A DNA stretch of 64,000 nucleotides from Phycisphaerales bacterium (GCA_020831775.1 JAFIFZ010000023.1:1-64000); one strand, 5' to 3'; positions 43,299-52,613 are shown, counted from the first letter of the stretch. Numbers and translations are program-made. The notes: generated from the sequence alone by a model not told the origin.

Positions 43299-43813
43299 CT
43301 AACCACCCGGACATTGCGAAGGCTGCTCTGACCGACCCCGGCCGCGGGTCTGTCGCGTTCGGTATCGCCAAGGGGACGCGAGGCTGGCACGCGCTGCACG
43401 CCCGTTGTGAGGCGCCCTTCGGCGAGTGGTCGTTCCAAGACGAGTGCCTGACCGCAGACGAGACGGTTGCGTGGGTGCAGTGGCTCCGTGGCTGTGTCGA
43501 TCTCGCACACAGCAACCCCGAGGACGCCCGGGTGCAGCCCTGGCCCGCCGCGCCGCTGCTGGAGATCTCCTTTCTGGAACCGGAGCTCTCGATGCAGCTC
43601 ATCGCGGCCGGTGGCGGGTGGGCTCGCCTCCGCACCGGCGTGCAATGGAACGCCGCGCCGTCGCCGGCGCACGACGGCCGTTACGATTTCATTGAGCAGG
43701 GGCCGCTCTATATCGACCTCTGCATCGAAGCCGGGCAGATCGCCTCGCTCGCCAACCACATCGAGACACAACAGAAGACCCAGGGGTGGCCCGCGGGCAC
43801 ACCGATGGATTAA
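43295..43813 (+). CDS. Uncharacterised protein between the SUKH-ankyrin gene and top6A
   Basis: I do not recognise this family. The frame is open well upstream inside the previous gene, but the likely start is near 43295, where a CTG overlaps the previous TGA; the only in-frame ATG (43004) would overlap that gene by almost 300 bases. The product is about 172 residues, soluble, Trp-rich (RGWHALHARCEAPFGEWSF, WVQWLRGC, LEISFLEPELSMQLI). The layout recalls small actinobacterial proteins of unknown function and some immunity proteins. It ends 5 bases before top6A. Confidence 0.55.
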   Translation: MTNHPDIAKAALTDPGRGSVAFGIAKGTRGWHALHARCEAPFGEWSFQDECLTADETVAWVQWLRGCVDLAHSNPEDARVQPWPAAPLLEISFLEPELSMQLIAAGGGWARLRTGVQWNAAPSPAHDGRYDFIEQGPLYIDLCIEAGQIASLANHIETQQKTQGWPAGTPMD

Positions 43814-43818
43814 GACCA

Positions 43819-45027
43819 ATGGCCAAGAAGAAAACATCCCGCCCCGCCTCCGGCAAGAAGAAGGTCGCACGCAAGGGCTCGGCCGACAAGCCCGCGAGCA
43901 AAGCCCCCGGCGCCCCCCGCGAGCGTGACACCCGCACCGCCGCGGCGATCTCGCGCCTCGCAGAGTCGATCGTCACCTCCGCCATGGCCGGGCGAGAGCC
44001 GCGCGTCCATGTGCCGACACGATCCAAGGCCAACACCAAGTGGAACAAGTCCCGCGGCATCCTCCAGATGGGCCCCGACCAGCAGGAGCGCCAGCTCTTC
44101 AATGTCGGTCAGGCTCGCAAGTTCATGCAGACGATGCTCCACTCACAGAGCATCAACGAGCTCATCGACCAGGACAAGACCCTCAGCCTCCGCGGCATGT
44201 TCTACAAGAGCCTCCACACCATCCAGGGCACAGGCGCAAAGGGCAAGGGCGAGAAGACCTTCGACGATCAGACCGAGTCCGACGGCATCCTCGAAGACCT
44301 CGAAGTCACGCTCGGCAGCCTCCGCGAAGAACTCCACATCTTCGCCAAGAAGCGCGGCACGATGATCGGCAACATCACCGTCGTCGACGCGGGCGACGAG
44401 ATCGACTGCCGAAAGATGGGCACCGGGGGCTACGCCATCCCCAGCATCTGCGAGCCCGATGTCATCCAGTTCAAAGACATCGATGCCGAGTTCGTCCTCC
44501 ATGTCGAGAAGGACACGGTCTGGCAACGCTTCAACGAGGACAAGTTCTGGAAAGAACACAACTGCATCCTCACCGAGGGCTCGGGCCAGCCCCCGCGAGG
44601 CGTCCGGCGCATGCTCCACCGCCTCAACAAGGAGCACGGCCTGCCCATCATCTGCCTGCTCGACTGCGACCCATGGGGACACTACATCTACAGCGTCATC
44701 AAGCAGGGATCGATCTCCCTCGCCTTCGAGTCCGAACGACTCGCCATCCCCGACGCCAAGTTCCTCGGCATCCGGTCGAAGGACTACGAGGCCTGCGGCC
44801 TGACCGACGATGTCCAGATCGAGCTCAACGAACGCGACATCGCCCGCGCCAAACAGATCGCCGCATACCCGTGGTTCGTGGGCAACAAGGGCTGGCAGCG
44901 CGAGATCAAGAAGATGCTCGACAACGGCTTCAAGATGGAAGTCGAATCGATGATCACCAAGGGCATCAGCTTCATCACCGAGGAGTATGTGCCCGAGCGG
45001 CTGGACGCCCAAGACTGGCTCTCGTAG
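43819..45027 (+). CDS. top6A: DNA topoisomerase VI subunit A (Spo11-like)
   Basis: DNA-cleaving subunit of topoisomerase VI, 402 residues. The catalytic Tyr is Y129 in LSLRGMFYKSL (a variant of the usual RxxYY context). The Toprim metal ligands are E230 (HVEKDTVW), D282 and D284 (LLDCDPWGHYIYS). The first 35 residues form a basic Lys/Ala/Pro tail, matching the basic C-terminal tail of the Top6B here. It begins 5 bases after the orphan gene, so top6B, the two insert genes and top6A form one transcription unit. Confidence 0.94.
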   Translation: MAKKKTSRPASGKKKVARKGSADKPASKAPGAPRERDTRTAAAISRLAESIVTSAMAGREPRVHVPTRSKANTKWNKSRGILQMGPDQQERQLFNVGQARKFMQTMLHSQSINELIDQDKTLSLRGMFYKSLHTIQGTGAKGKGEKTFDDQTESDGILEDLEVTLGSLREELHIFAKKRGTMIGNITVVDAGDEIDCRKMGTGGYAIPSICEPDVIQFKDIDAEFVLHVEKDTVWQRFNEDKFWKEHNCILTEGSGQPPRGVRRMLHRLNKEHGLPIICLLDCDPWGHYIYSVIKQGSISLAFESERLAIPDAKFLGIRSKDYEACGLTDDVQIELNERDIARAKQIAAYPWFVGNKGWQREIKKMLDNGFKMEVESMITKGISFITEEYVPERLDAQDWLS

Positions 45028-45381
45028 CAGGGCTGCGGGCACCGCCCCTCGCCGAAAACCAGCGGACTCCCCCGGGCGGGCGGCAGCGGGCCGCGTCAGA
45101 CGCCGTGAAGTGTGTATGAAGCGGGCGATTATCGGGTAAACACCCCTTGCATCGGGTGTTGCTTTGCTGTAGGTTCATCTGTGTCAGGCGGCCATCTTCG
45201 GGCGGCCGGCTCGGATGCGCTCTTGCGTCCACGCCCGCCCACGGCAAGCCTCGTGGGGTCCCTCAAAGGACCGCCAGCAACACGATGCTCATCCCCGACG
45301 AGCCGACGATGTCCGGGCGCTTGGAGGAGGCGCCTGCGCGCAGCGTCGGCCGTCGGTCTCTTTTGGGAGTGGTATGGGGCG

Positions 45382-45405
45382 TTACATGTAGGGTATTGCA
45401 TGTAA
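45382..45405. repeat. Inverted repeat TTACATG-N10-CATGTAA
   Basis: Perfect 7-bp arms with a 10-base spacer in a low-GC patch, 24 bases before the terminator hairpin of the minus-strand gene. Function unknown; no flanking gene start is close enough for an obvious operator. Confidence 0.5.
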
Positions 45406-45429
45406 GGTGTTGGGTGTAGAAAAGAAAAC

Positions 45430-45454
45430 GCCGCCCTTTGGAAAAGGGCGGCGT
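45430..45454 (-). terminator. Intrinsic terminator of the prolyl oligopeptidase gene
   Basis: An 11-bp perfect stem CGCCGCCCTTT/AAAGGGCGGCG with a 3-base loop, followed on the minus strand by TTTTCTTTTC, 24 bases after the stop. Confidence 0.85.
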
Positions 45455-45477
45455 CGATGGGTTTGGTTGCCGGGCAA

Positions 45478-47661
45478 TCAGTCGAGCATGCCGAGTTGCC
45501 ACATCATGAAGATCCGGGCGTCGGCGACATCGCGGATCCGCATCTCCAGGGGCTTGCCCCCGCCGTGCCCCGCCTCACGCTCGACCCAGAGCAGGACCGG
45601 CTTGTCTGCGGGGTCCGACGCCGTGGCGTGCTGCATGAGCGCTGCCATCTTGCGGGCGTGCATCGGGTGGACGCGCATGTCGTTCTCGCCCGCGGTGATC
45701 AGCATCGCGGGGTACTCGACGCCCTTCTCGATGTTGTGGTAGGGCGAGTACGCGTAAAGCCACTGGAAGTGCGACGGGTCCTCGGCCGTGCCGTACTCGG
45801 GCACCCAGTAGCGGGCCATCAGGAAGTCCTGATACCGCAGCATGTCCAGAAGGGGCACCGCGGAGATCGCGGCGCTGAAGAGCTCCGGCCGCTGGGCGAC
45901 CACGGCGCCCGTCAGCAGCCCGCCGTTGGACCCGCCGACGATCCCGAGGTTGGCCGGGCTGGTGTACTTGTTGTCGATCAGCCACTCGGCCGCGGCGATG
46001 AAGTCGTCGAAAACATTCTGCTTGTTCTCCAGCATGCCGGCGCGGTGCCAGTCGGCGCCGTACTCGCCCCCGCCCCTGATGCACGCGACGGCGTAGACGC
46101 CCCCGTTCTCGTACCAGGGAAACATCGTCGAGCCGAACGAGGGCGTGCGCGGGATGTTGAAGCCGCCGTAGCCCCCGAGGATGGTCGGGTTGGTCCCGTC
46201 GAGCTCGAGCCCCCGCTTATGGACGAGGAACATCGGCACGCGGGTCCCGTCGCGCGACTCGTAGAAGACCTGCTTCACCTCGACCGTGGTCGGATCGACG
46301 GGGATCTCCGGTCGCTCCCACAGCGACCGCTCGCCGCTTGCGAGGTCGACGCGGTAGATCGAGGGCGGGGTGTCGAAGCTGGAATAGCTCAGGAACGCCT
46401 CGCTCCGATCGTTCTTGGTCGAGATGCCCGCCGAGCCGATGCCGGGGAGCTCGACATCGCCCATCTCCCGCCCGTCGAGCGAGAACATCCGCAGTCGGGT
46501 CGAGGCGTGCTCGAGGTAGTTGGCGACGATCCGGCCCCGCGCGACCGAGAAGCCCCGCAGGACCGTGTCCTCGCGTTCGGGCACGACATCACGCCAATGC
46601 TCGAAGGCGGGGTTGTGCAGGTCGACAGCGACGACGCGCCCGTTGGGCGACTCCTGATTGGTGCTCAGGTAGAGCGTGTCGCCGACAAACTCGAACCCGC
46701 CCACGCGCCCGTCCTTGCCGATCGCCGCCTCGACGAGCTCAAGCTCACCGGTGCGGAACCAGTGGTCGAGGTCGGCGATCCAGAGGTCGACGCCGCTGGT
46801 GCCGGTCCAGTAGCCGACCGCGAGCCAGCGCCCGTCTTCTGAGGGAGCCGCAAACGGGCCCCAGGTCCGAGCAAGGTACGCCAGCCGGTCCTCAGACAGG
46901 CCGTGCCCGGCGTAGAAGGTCTCGGCGACATCGCGCTGGCGGAAGAGCACCGGGTCGTGCCTGTGGTGCGTGCCGATCTTGTGGTAGCGGAACTCCGCCG
47001 AGTACGGGTCGTCGAGGTCTTCAAGCCGGCGGTAGAAGAAGCTCCGCCCGTCGGGCATCCACCCGCTCAGCGAGACCTTGCCCGGGATCTCCTCGGCCAG
47101 CCAGCGCCCGGTGTCGACCTCCATGATGTACAGCGTCGAGTTTTCGTCGCCGGAGGTGTACATGCCGAAGGCGAGCAGCGAGCCGTCGGGGCTCGGCGAG
47201 GTCCACGAGACGGTGGTCAGCCCGGTCGGATCGATTTCGACAGGGTCGAGGAGCTGGACGGGCTCGCCGTCATGCCCCTCGCGCATGTAGACGACCGACT
47301 GCTGCTGGTCGCCCTCGCGCATCGAGTAGAAGTAGCGGTTGCCCCGCATCGTCGGGGCGGAGACCGAACCGACGCTCATGAGCTCGCGTAAGCGGGATTC
47401 CAGGGCTTCACGCCCGGGCAGGCCGTCCAGCACGCCCCGGGTGTATTCGTTCTGGCGATCGGTCCATTCGGCGACCTCCGGGGTCAGACGACCCATCCGC
47501 CGGGGATCGGAGTTGTCGCCCTCCAGCCACTGGTAGTCGTCGGTGATCTCGACGCCGTGGAGCGTCTCGGTGACGGGGCGGCGCTCGGTCGGGGGCGGGG
47601 CGGCCAGCGCGATCTGGCAGGAAGCGGCGCACAGCAGGGCCGCGGCGGTGAGCTGTCTCAT
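45478..47661 (-). CDS. Exported prolyl oligopeptidase (S9A family)
   Basis: Serine peptidase that cleaves after proline in small peptides. The 727-residue product has a signal peptide (MRQLTAAALLCAASCQIALA), an N-terminal beta-propeller (about residues 75-430, opening VEITDDYQWLEGDNSD) and a C-terminal alpha/beta hydrolase domain. The catalytic Ser is in GGSNGGLL, the Asp in TAGENDMRVHP and the His in REAGHGGG. Length and order match the S9A family. The ATG at 47661 with a GGAG site is used; the frame is open 170 codons further upstream, but without signal peptide logic. It may degrade proteins taken up or secreted into the periplasm. Confidence 0.94.
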   Translation of the reverse strand: MRQLTAAALLCAASCQIALAAPPPTERRPVTETLHGVEITDDYQWLEGDNSDPRRMGRLTPEVAEWTDRQNEYTRGVLDGLPGREALESRLRELMSVGSVSAPTMRGNRYFYSMREGDQQQSVVYMREGHDGEPVQLLDPVEIDPTGLTTVSWTSPSPDGSLLAFGMYTSGDENSTLYIMEVDTGRWLAEEIPGKVSLSGWMPDGRSFFYRRLEDLDDPYSAEFRYHKIGTHHRHDPVLFRQRDVAETFYAGHGLSEDRLAYLARTWGPFAAPSEDGRWLAVGYWTGTSGVDLWIADLDHWFRTGELELVEAAIGKDGRVGGFEFVGDTLYLSTNQESPNGRVVAVDLHNPAFEHWRDVVPEREDTVLRGFSVARGRIVANYLEHASTRLRMFSLDGREMGDVELPGIGSAGISTKNDRSEAFLSYSSFDTPPSIYRVDLASGERSLWERPEIPVDPTTVEVKQVFYESRDGTRVPMFLVHKRGLELDGTNPTILGGYGGFNIPRTPSFGSTMFPWYENGGVYAVACIRGGGEYGADWHRAGMLENKQNVFDDFIAAAEWLIDNKYTSPANLGIVGGSNGGLLTGAVVAQRPELFSAAISAVPLLDMLRYQDFLMARYWVPEYGTAEDPSHFQWLYAYSPYHNIEKGVEYPAMLITAGENDMRVHPMHARKMAALMQHATASDPADKPVLLWVEREAGHGGGKPLEMRIRDVADARIFMMWQLGMLD

Positions 47662-47779
47662 CTGGAAGTCTCCGTGAGAACGAAAAAATCGTGTTCGGAG
47701 ACGATCGTACCGTCGATCCCGCCCCGCGTTGCCGAGGTATCGTTTTACGGAGGCCCGCTTAAGGAGGCCCTGACCGCCC

Positions 47780-48529
47780 ATGACCGGGTTTGAACCGTTC
47801 AGTCTGCAGCACGCCCTCGTCGTCACCGCCTGCCTGGGGGTGATGGCGGCGTTTGTGTGGCTGGGGGTCATCGCCGGGCGTCGGGAGCGGTGGGTCCGCT
47901 TCGGGTGGGTCGGGCTCTGCGTCATCGCCGAGAGCGTGACCGGCTGGTACTGGCTGACCAACTGGGACCCGGGCGTGAGCCTGCCCCTGCATGTCTGCAA
48001 CATCGCTTCGCTCTTGGCGCCCGTCGCCCTGCTCTTGCCCGCCCGCTGGTTGCGGATCATCCTGTACTTCTGGGGTCTGGGCCTCTCGACCCAGGCCTTC
48101 CTGACCCCCCTCGTCCACGAGGGGACCGCCTTCTGGCTGTTCTGGGTCAACCACACCCAGATCGTCGGCACGGCGGTCTACCTGCTCGTCATCGAGGGCT
48201 ACCGGCCCGACTGGCGCGACTACCGCAACATCACGATCATCAACGCCGGGTACGCCGTGGTGATCAGCGCGATCAACCTCTCCTTCGGCTTCAACTACGC
48301 CTACATCGGCAACCAGCTCCCCGAGGCGACGACGCTGATGCACAAGCTCGGGCCGTGGCCGTGGCGGATCTTTGTCGCCTGGGCGATCGTGCAGGCGTTC
48401 TTCGCCGCGATGGTCGCCGCATGGATGCCCTGGGCCGCCGAGGACGAGGCTATCGAGTCGATGTTCGAGCCCGGGTCTTCGGGCGCCGATCCCAACGAGG
48501 ACTCGGGCGAGTTCGCCGCCCATCGCTGA
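47780..48529 (+). CDS. TIGR02206/YwaF-like integral membrane protein
   Basis: A 249-residue protein with seven hydrophobic segments and the family features WYWLTNWDPGVSLPLHVCNIASLLAPVALL and FNYAYIGNQLPEATTLMHKLGPWPWRI. The family is widespread, of unknown function. An AAGGAGG site lies about 13 bases before the ATG at 47780, a little far but the best start. The gene is divergent from the prolyl oligopeptidase gene and precedes the glycan genes by 61 bases. Confidence 0.82.
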   Translation: MTGFEPFSLQHALVVTACLGVMAAFVWLGVIAGRRERWVRFGWVGLCVIAESVTGWYWLTNWDPGVSLPLHVCNIASLLAPVALLLPARWLRIILYFWGLGLSTQAFLTPLVHEGTAFWLFWVNHTQIVGTAVYLLVIEGYRPDWRDYRNITIINAGYAVVISAINLSFGFNYAYIGNQLPEATTLMHKLGPWPWRIFVAWAIVQAFFAAMVAAWMPWAAEDEAIESMFEPGSSGADPNEDSGEFAAHR

Positions 48530-48590
48530 CGCACCGGCCACGAGCCCGGCCCTCCGCACGGCAACAGCGAAAACGCTCTAGACTCGGCCC

Positions 48591-49718
48591 GTGATCGTTC
48601 CCGTCCTGTTCCTCGTGCTCGTCGCCTTCGCGATCGCCTGCCCGGCGACGCTGGCGATCATCCGCGTCAGCCGCAGGCTCGGCGCCCTCGACACCGAGCC
48701 GATCCCGGGGCAGGAAAAGATGACCCGACGGGCGATCCCCAACACGGGCGGGATCGCGATCGTGCTCGGCTTCACCCTGCCGATGCTGCTTGGGCTCGCA
48801 GCGATCGGGCTCGCCCCGGGCGCCCTCACCGAAGTCGTCCCCGCCCTGGCCGAGCACATCGAGGGCGTCTCGGAGGTCATCCCCGACGCGGCGGTCCTGA
48901 TCCTCGCCCTGCTCTGCCTCCACGCACTGGGCCTGGCCGACGACCGCAGGCCCCTCGGGCCGATGGTCAAGCTCGGGGTCATGCTCGGGCTCTCGCTGGT
49001 GGTCATCCTGCTCACCGACACCCGCCTGCTGATGCTGCTCGACGGGCATGTCGGCGGGGCGTGGCTGAGCATCGCCCTGACCGTCCTCTGGTTCGGCGTG
49101 GTCATCAACGCCATGAACTTCATGGACAACATGGACGGGCTGGCGGGGGGGACCGCGGCCGTCGCCTCGGCCTTCTTTCTCGCCGCCGCCCTCATCAACG
49201 GGCAGTGGTTCATCGCGGCCTGCCTCGCCCTGCTGCTGGGCGCGTGCCTTGGCTTTCTCGTCTGGAACTTCGCCCCCGCCAAGGTCTTCATGGGCGACGG
49301 AGGCTCGCTGGTGCTGGGCTTCCTGCTCGCCTTCCTCACCACGCGCACGACCTACTACGACCCCGCCAGCGCCGGCGGGTGGTACGCCGTCTTCATGCCG
49401 CTGCTGGTCCTCGCCGTCCCGCTGTACGACTTCGTCAGCGTCACGCTGATCCGCATCAGTCAGGGCAAGAGCCCGTTCGTCGGCGACCTGCAGCACTTCT
49501 CCCACCGCCTGCACCGCAGAGGCCTGAGCGTCCGCCAGACGGCGCTGGTGGTCTACGGCGCCACCGCCATCACCGGCGTCGGAGGGATCGCCCTCGCCTC
49601 GCTGGAGCCATGGCAGGCGGTCCTGATCGGTCTGCAGACCGTCCTCGTGCTGGGCGTGATCGCCCTCTTCGAGTTCGGCAGCGCCTCACCCCAGAGCAAG
49701 CGGCAGCATCAACCGTGA
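48591..49718 (+). CDS. Polyprenyl-phosphate glycosyl-1-phosphate transferase (WecA/MraY family)
   Basis: Membrane enzyme that loads the first sugar phosphate onto undecaprenyl phosphate for a surface glycan. The 375 residues have about eleven membrane segments with the family's cytoplasmic loops: GLADDRRPLGP, NAMNFMDNMDGLAGG, KVFMGDGGSLVLGF and the HFSHRLHRRGL histidine loop. The absence of the MraY pentapeptide-site pattern and the pairing with a ligase favour the WecA/TagO branch. It starts at a GTG at 48591; a -10-like TAGACT ends only 6 bases upstream, so the mRNA may have almost no leader. Confidence 0.89.
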   Translation: MIVPVLFLVLVAFAIACPATLAIIRVSRRLGALDTEPIPGQEKMTRRAIPNTGGIAIVLGFTLPMLLGLAAIGLAPGALTEVVPALAEHIEGVSEVIPDAAVLILALLCLHALGLADDRRPLGPMVKLGVMLGLSLVVILLTDTRLLMLLDGHVGGAWLSIALTVLWFGVVINAMNFMDNMDGLAGGTAAVASAFFLAAALINGQWFIAACLALLLGACLGFLVWNFAPAKVFMGDGGSLVLGFLLAFLTTRTTYYDPASAGGWYAVFMPLLVLAVPLYDFVSVTLIRISQGKSPFVGDLQHFSHRLHRRGLSVRQTALVVYGATAITGVGGIALASLEPWQAVLIGLQTVLVLGVIALFEFGSASPQSKRQHQP

Positions 49719-52243
49719 ACGCAACCCCGGACACCCCCACGCCGCAGCGACACAAGCACGAACTCCTGCGCCTGATCGGCCTGCTGCTCATCCTCTTTCC
49801 TGCGCTGTTGCGGGCGAGCGTCACGCACGACTCCCTCCCCTTCTGGAGCATGGACCCGGCAACGGTCGCGACACCGATCGACCACACCGCCCCGGAGAGC
49901 CCGGCGGTCTTCAGCGCGATCAGCGCCTCGCTCTCGGGCGTCGGACCGACCGGCGTCCTGCTGATGGACCTCGTCGGCCTGCTCGGCGCGTCGGTCCTGC
50001 TGCTGGGGCTGGCGTTGGGCGGCGTCCGCGTGCCGGGGCTCTGGCTGCTGCTGGCGACCTTCGGCACCATCGGCGTCCTGCTCCACGCGCTGGTGCTCAG
50101 GCAGGGCGACCTCGACCACCTGCGGATCGGATCCTCGTGGATCTGCGCGATCTGGTCGGCGCTGGCGGTCTATTGCGCCGCGGCCGACGAGAAGCTCCGG
50201 CGCCTCGCCATCGGCCTCGCCCTGGGCTTCGTGGTGATCCTCGCCCTCCGCGGCGGCGTGCAGGTCTTCTCCGAACACGCACGCACCGTCGCAGACTTCG
50301 ACCGAAACCGCCAAGCGATCCTCGCCTCACGCGGCTGGGCCGACGGCTCCGCCTCCGCCCTCGTCTACGAGCGACGCCTCCGCCAGCCCGAGGCCCTCGG
50401 CTGGTTCGGGCTCTCCAATGTCTACGCGAGCTTCGCCGCGACCGCGTCGGTCGTCTTCGTCGGCCTCGCGATCTCCGCGGGCGTGCTGGCGCGGAAAGCA
50501 AAGCCCCTGCTCCTGCCCGCGATCGTGCTGGGCGTGGTCGCGTGCGTCTCGCTGCTCGCCCTCTTCTACAACGACTCCAAGGGCGGATTCGCGTCGGCGG
50601 CGCTCGGCTTCGGCGTGCTCGCCTGCGTCTGGGCGGCCCGCAAACCCCTGCAGGGCCTGGCCGGGCACGGGGCGACGGCCGTGGTCCGCTGGGCAGGAGC
50701 GCTCGCGATCGCCCTCCCGCTGGCGGCGCTCGCGCTCCGCGGCCTCGTCGGCGAGCGGATCGGCGAACTCAGCCTGCTCTTCAGATGGTTCTACCTCGTC
50801 GGGTCGGCGCGCATCTTCGGCGATGCGCCGCTGCTGGGCGTAGGCCCCGGCGGGTTCCAGGAGGCGTACACCGCCGCCCGCCCGCTGCTCAGCCCCGAAG
50901 AAGTCACCAGCCCGCACTCGGTCCTGTTCGACTGGTCCGCCACGCTCGGGCTCTTCGGGGTCGCGTGGTGCGTGCTCCTCGTGCTCATGGCGCTCCGGGC
51001 CGGACGCCGACCGCTGACCGAAGCCGTTGAAGCACCATCCACCCCGTCGCTCCTGGACGCGACCCGCCCGAAGCTGTACGCGATCGCCGGGGTGATCGCG
51101 GGTGTGCTGGCGGTCTCGATGTGGCTTGAGCGGGGCGCCTCGTTCGCCGCGAGCAACGCGATGGCGCTGACCGACACCGACCCGATGCCCCTGTGGGCGC
51201 TCGGGGCCGGGCTCATGATGGTCGTGCTCGCGGCGGTCCTCTGGGGGATGTGCGCGTCGGCGATGCTCTCGAAGGCTGTCCCTGCGCGGGCGCTCGACGC
51301 CGTCGGACTCGCCGGGGCGTGCGTCATGCTCGCGCACTGGCAGATCGAGATGACCCCGACCCAGCCATCATCGGCGCCGTTGGCGCTGGTGATCTTCGGC
51401 GCCTGCGCCGCGGGTCTGTTGCCAAGAGACGCCGGCAGCCGCGAGGGCCGGTTCGCGAGACTTCCCGGGCTCGTCGGCGGGCTTGTGCCGCTGCTCCTGA
51501 TCCCGACACTCTGGGCCGGGGGGGTCGCACGCGTCGCCGCGTGGGAGGCGCAGCTCGCCCAAGCCGCGAAGATTCTCGAACCGATCGGGCGTGTGCGCAC
51601 GATCGCGGGCGCTGTCGACGCCCGGGAACGCGCCGCCGTGCGTGCGGCCCTGGAAGAACTCCGGCTCCAGCACAGCAATCTGCTCGGGGTCCCGCCGCCG
51701 CAGACCTTCGAACAGCTCGAATCGCGGCTTGTCGAGCTGGAGTTGGATCGCCGTCCGCTGTCCCACGAAGTCCTGAACGACGCGATGCAGGACCTCGGCC
51801 TCGGCTCGGACTCGACGAGGCGGCTGCTGGTCGAGGAGGCGATCCGCATCTCCGAGCGTTACCGGGCCACCGGTGAGCGGGGCCCGGCGGAGGCGTGGGC
51901 GGCGCGGGCGATGGCCGCGGCCGACGCCTGGGTGTCGGCCGACCCGGACCGCTTCGGGCCGACGCTGATTCGGGCCAGGGCGGCCGAGGCCGTCAGAACC
52001 GCGACCGACGCTGACGAGGCCTTGGCCCGGCGGGCGTGGGAGCGTGCCCACGAGCTGGCGCCGACCGAGCCCGCCCCGATCCGACGCCTCTGGACGCTGG
52101 CGGAAGAGCGGGGCGACACCGAACAGGCCTCGATCTGGGCGGCCAAGCTCCTGGAGACCGACGCCCGCTTCCGCCTCGATCCCTTGCGGGGTTTGTCAGA
52201 ATCTGAACGGGAACGGGCGAGACAGGCGGCCCGTCAGCCTTGA
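49715..52243 (+). CDS. O-antigen ligase/polymerase-like membrane protein (Wzy_C family) with long C-terminal helical domain
   Basis: An 842-residue protein. About twelve membrane segments (residues 18-600) include the Wzy_C/WaaL signature region LGVGPGGFQEAYTAARPLL, EEVTSPHSVLFDW and ATLGLFGVAW. The last 240 residues are a soluble, TPR-like helical domain (AEAWAARAMAAADAWVSADP, ALARRAWERAHELAPTEPAPI). The GTG start overlaps the previous stop as GTGA, so the two are coupled. It likely polymerises or attaches the glycan started by the upstream transferase. The fused TPR-like tail is unusual for WaaL but known in related exopolysaccharide proteins. Confidence 0.85.
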   Translation: MNATPDTPTPQRHKHELLRLIGLLLILFPALLRASVTHDSLPFWSMDPATVATPIDHTAPESPAVFSAISASLSGVGPTGVLLMDLVGLLGASVLLLGLALGGVRVPGLWLLLATFGTIGVLLHALVLRQGDLDHLRIGSSWICAIWSALAVYCAAADEKLRRLAIGLALGFVVILALRGGVQVFSEHARTVADFDRNRQAILASRGWADGSASALVYERRLRQPEALGWFGLSNVYASFAATASVVFVGLAISAGVLARKAKPLLLPAIVLGVVACVSLLALFYNDSKGGFASAALGFGVLACVWAARKPLQGLAGHGATAVVRWAGALAIALPLAALALRGLVGERIGELSLLFRWFYLVGSARIFGDAPLLGVGPGGFQEAYTAARPLLSPEEVTSPHSVLFDWSATLGLFGVAWCVLLVLMALRAGRRPLTEAVEAPSTPSLLDATRPKLYAIAGVIAGVLAVSMWLERGASFAASNAMALTDTDPMPLWALGAGLMMVVLAAVLWGMCASAMLSKAVPARALDAVGLAGACVMLAHWQIEMTPTQPSSAPLALVIFGACAAGLLPRDAGSREGRFARLPGLVGGLVPLLLIPTLWAGGVARVAAWEAQLAQAAKILEPIGRVRTIAGAVDARERAAVRAALEELRLQHSNLLGVPPPQTFEQLESRLVELELDRRPLSHEVLNDAMQDLGLGSDSTRRLLVEEAIRISERYRATGERGPAEAWAARAMAAADAWVSADPDRFGPTLIRARAAEAVRTATDADEALARRAWERAHELAPTEPAPIRRLWTLAEERGDTEQASIWAAKLLETDARFRLDPLRGLSESERERARQAARQP

Positions 52244-52594
52244 TTGCGGGGTCTGTGCTGCGAACGATTCTCTCTCCGCGTCATTGACGGACGCGGTCTC
52301 TGTCTGGGAGTGACGGTGATGAACAGCGACGACCCCGACGCCGACCCGGATCACGCGGGCTAGAGAGCCCATCGCGTCGAGGTCGGTGTTTCCACCGGCC
52401 CCCCCTCGCCCCGAGAGGGATGTCAAAGCCCGACGACTATCGCCCCGAACGGGGTGATCTACAGATCCCCGTAATCCGCGGCGGGGCGCGGATCTTGCAG
52501 CAGCAGATTTTCATCGTTCCCCGGAAGCACCCGAGGTGTTTCCGGCGGGCGGGATTAGACCAGAGAAGACCCGGTGTTTGTCGCCGGGACACAA

Positions 52595-52613
52595 CGAGCC
52601 GCCAAGCGGCTCG
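52595..52613 (+). promoter_or_regulatory. Leader hairpin 1 of fusA
   Basis: CGAGCCGC-CAA-GCGGCTCG, a perfect 8-bp stem with a 3-base loop, 92 bases before the ATG. There is no U tract, so it is not an ordinary terminator. Confidence 0.55.

Larger units (their letters stand above)
45028..45477. other. Convergent intergenic region after top6A
   Basis: About 450 bases without a supported gene. It contains a perfect 7-bp hairpin AACACCC/GGGTGTT (45139-45160) that might end the top6 transcript, an inverted repeat TTACATG-N10-CATGTAA (45382-45405), and the terminator of the prolyl oligopeptidase gene. Base composition in 45360-45430 is distinctly lower in GC than the surroundings. Confidence 0.45.

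Noticed and set aside
42195-43813. A complete toxin-immunity pair within the top6 operon
   Set aside because: The SUKH domain suggests immunity, but no toxin domain or secretion signal is seen in the window.
47662-48171. N-terminal extension of the prolyl oligopeptidase by 170 residues
   Set aside because: A signal peptide and ribosome site mark 47661 as start; the extension overlaps the divergent membrane protein gene.
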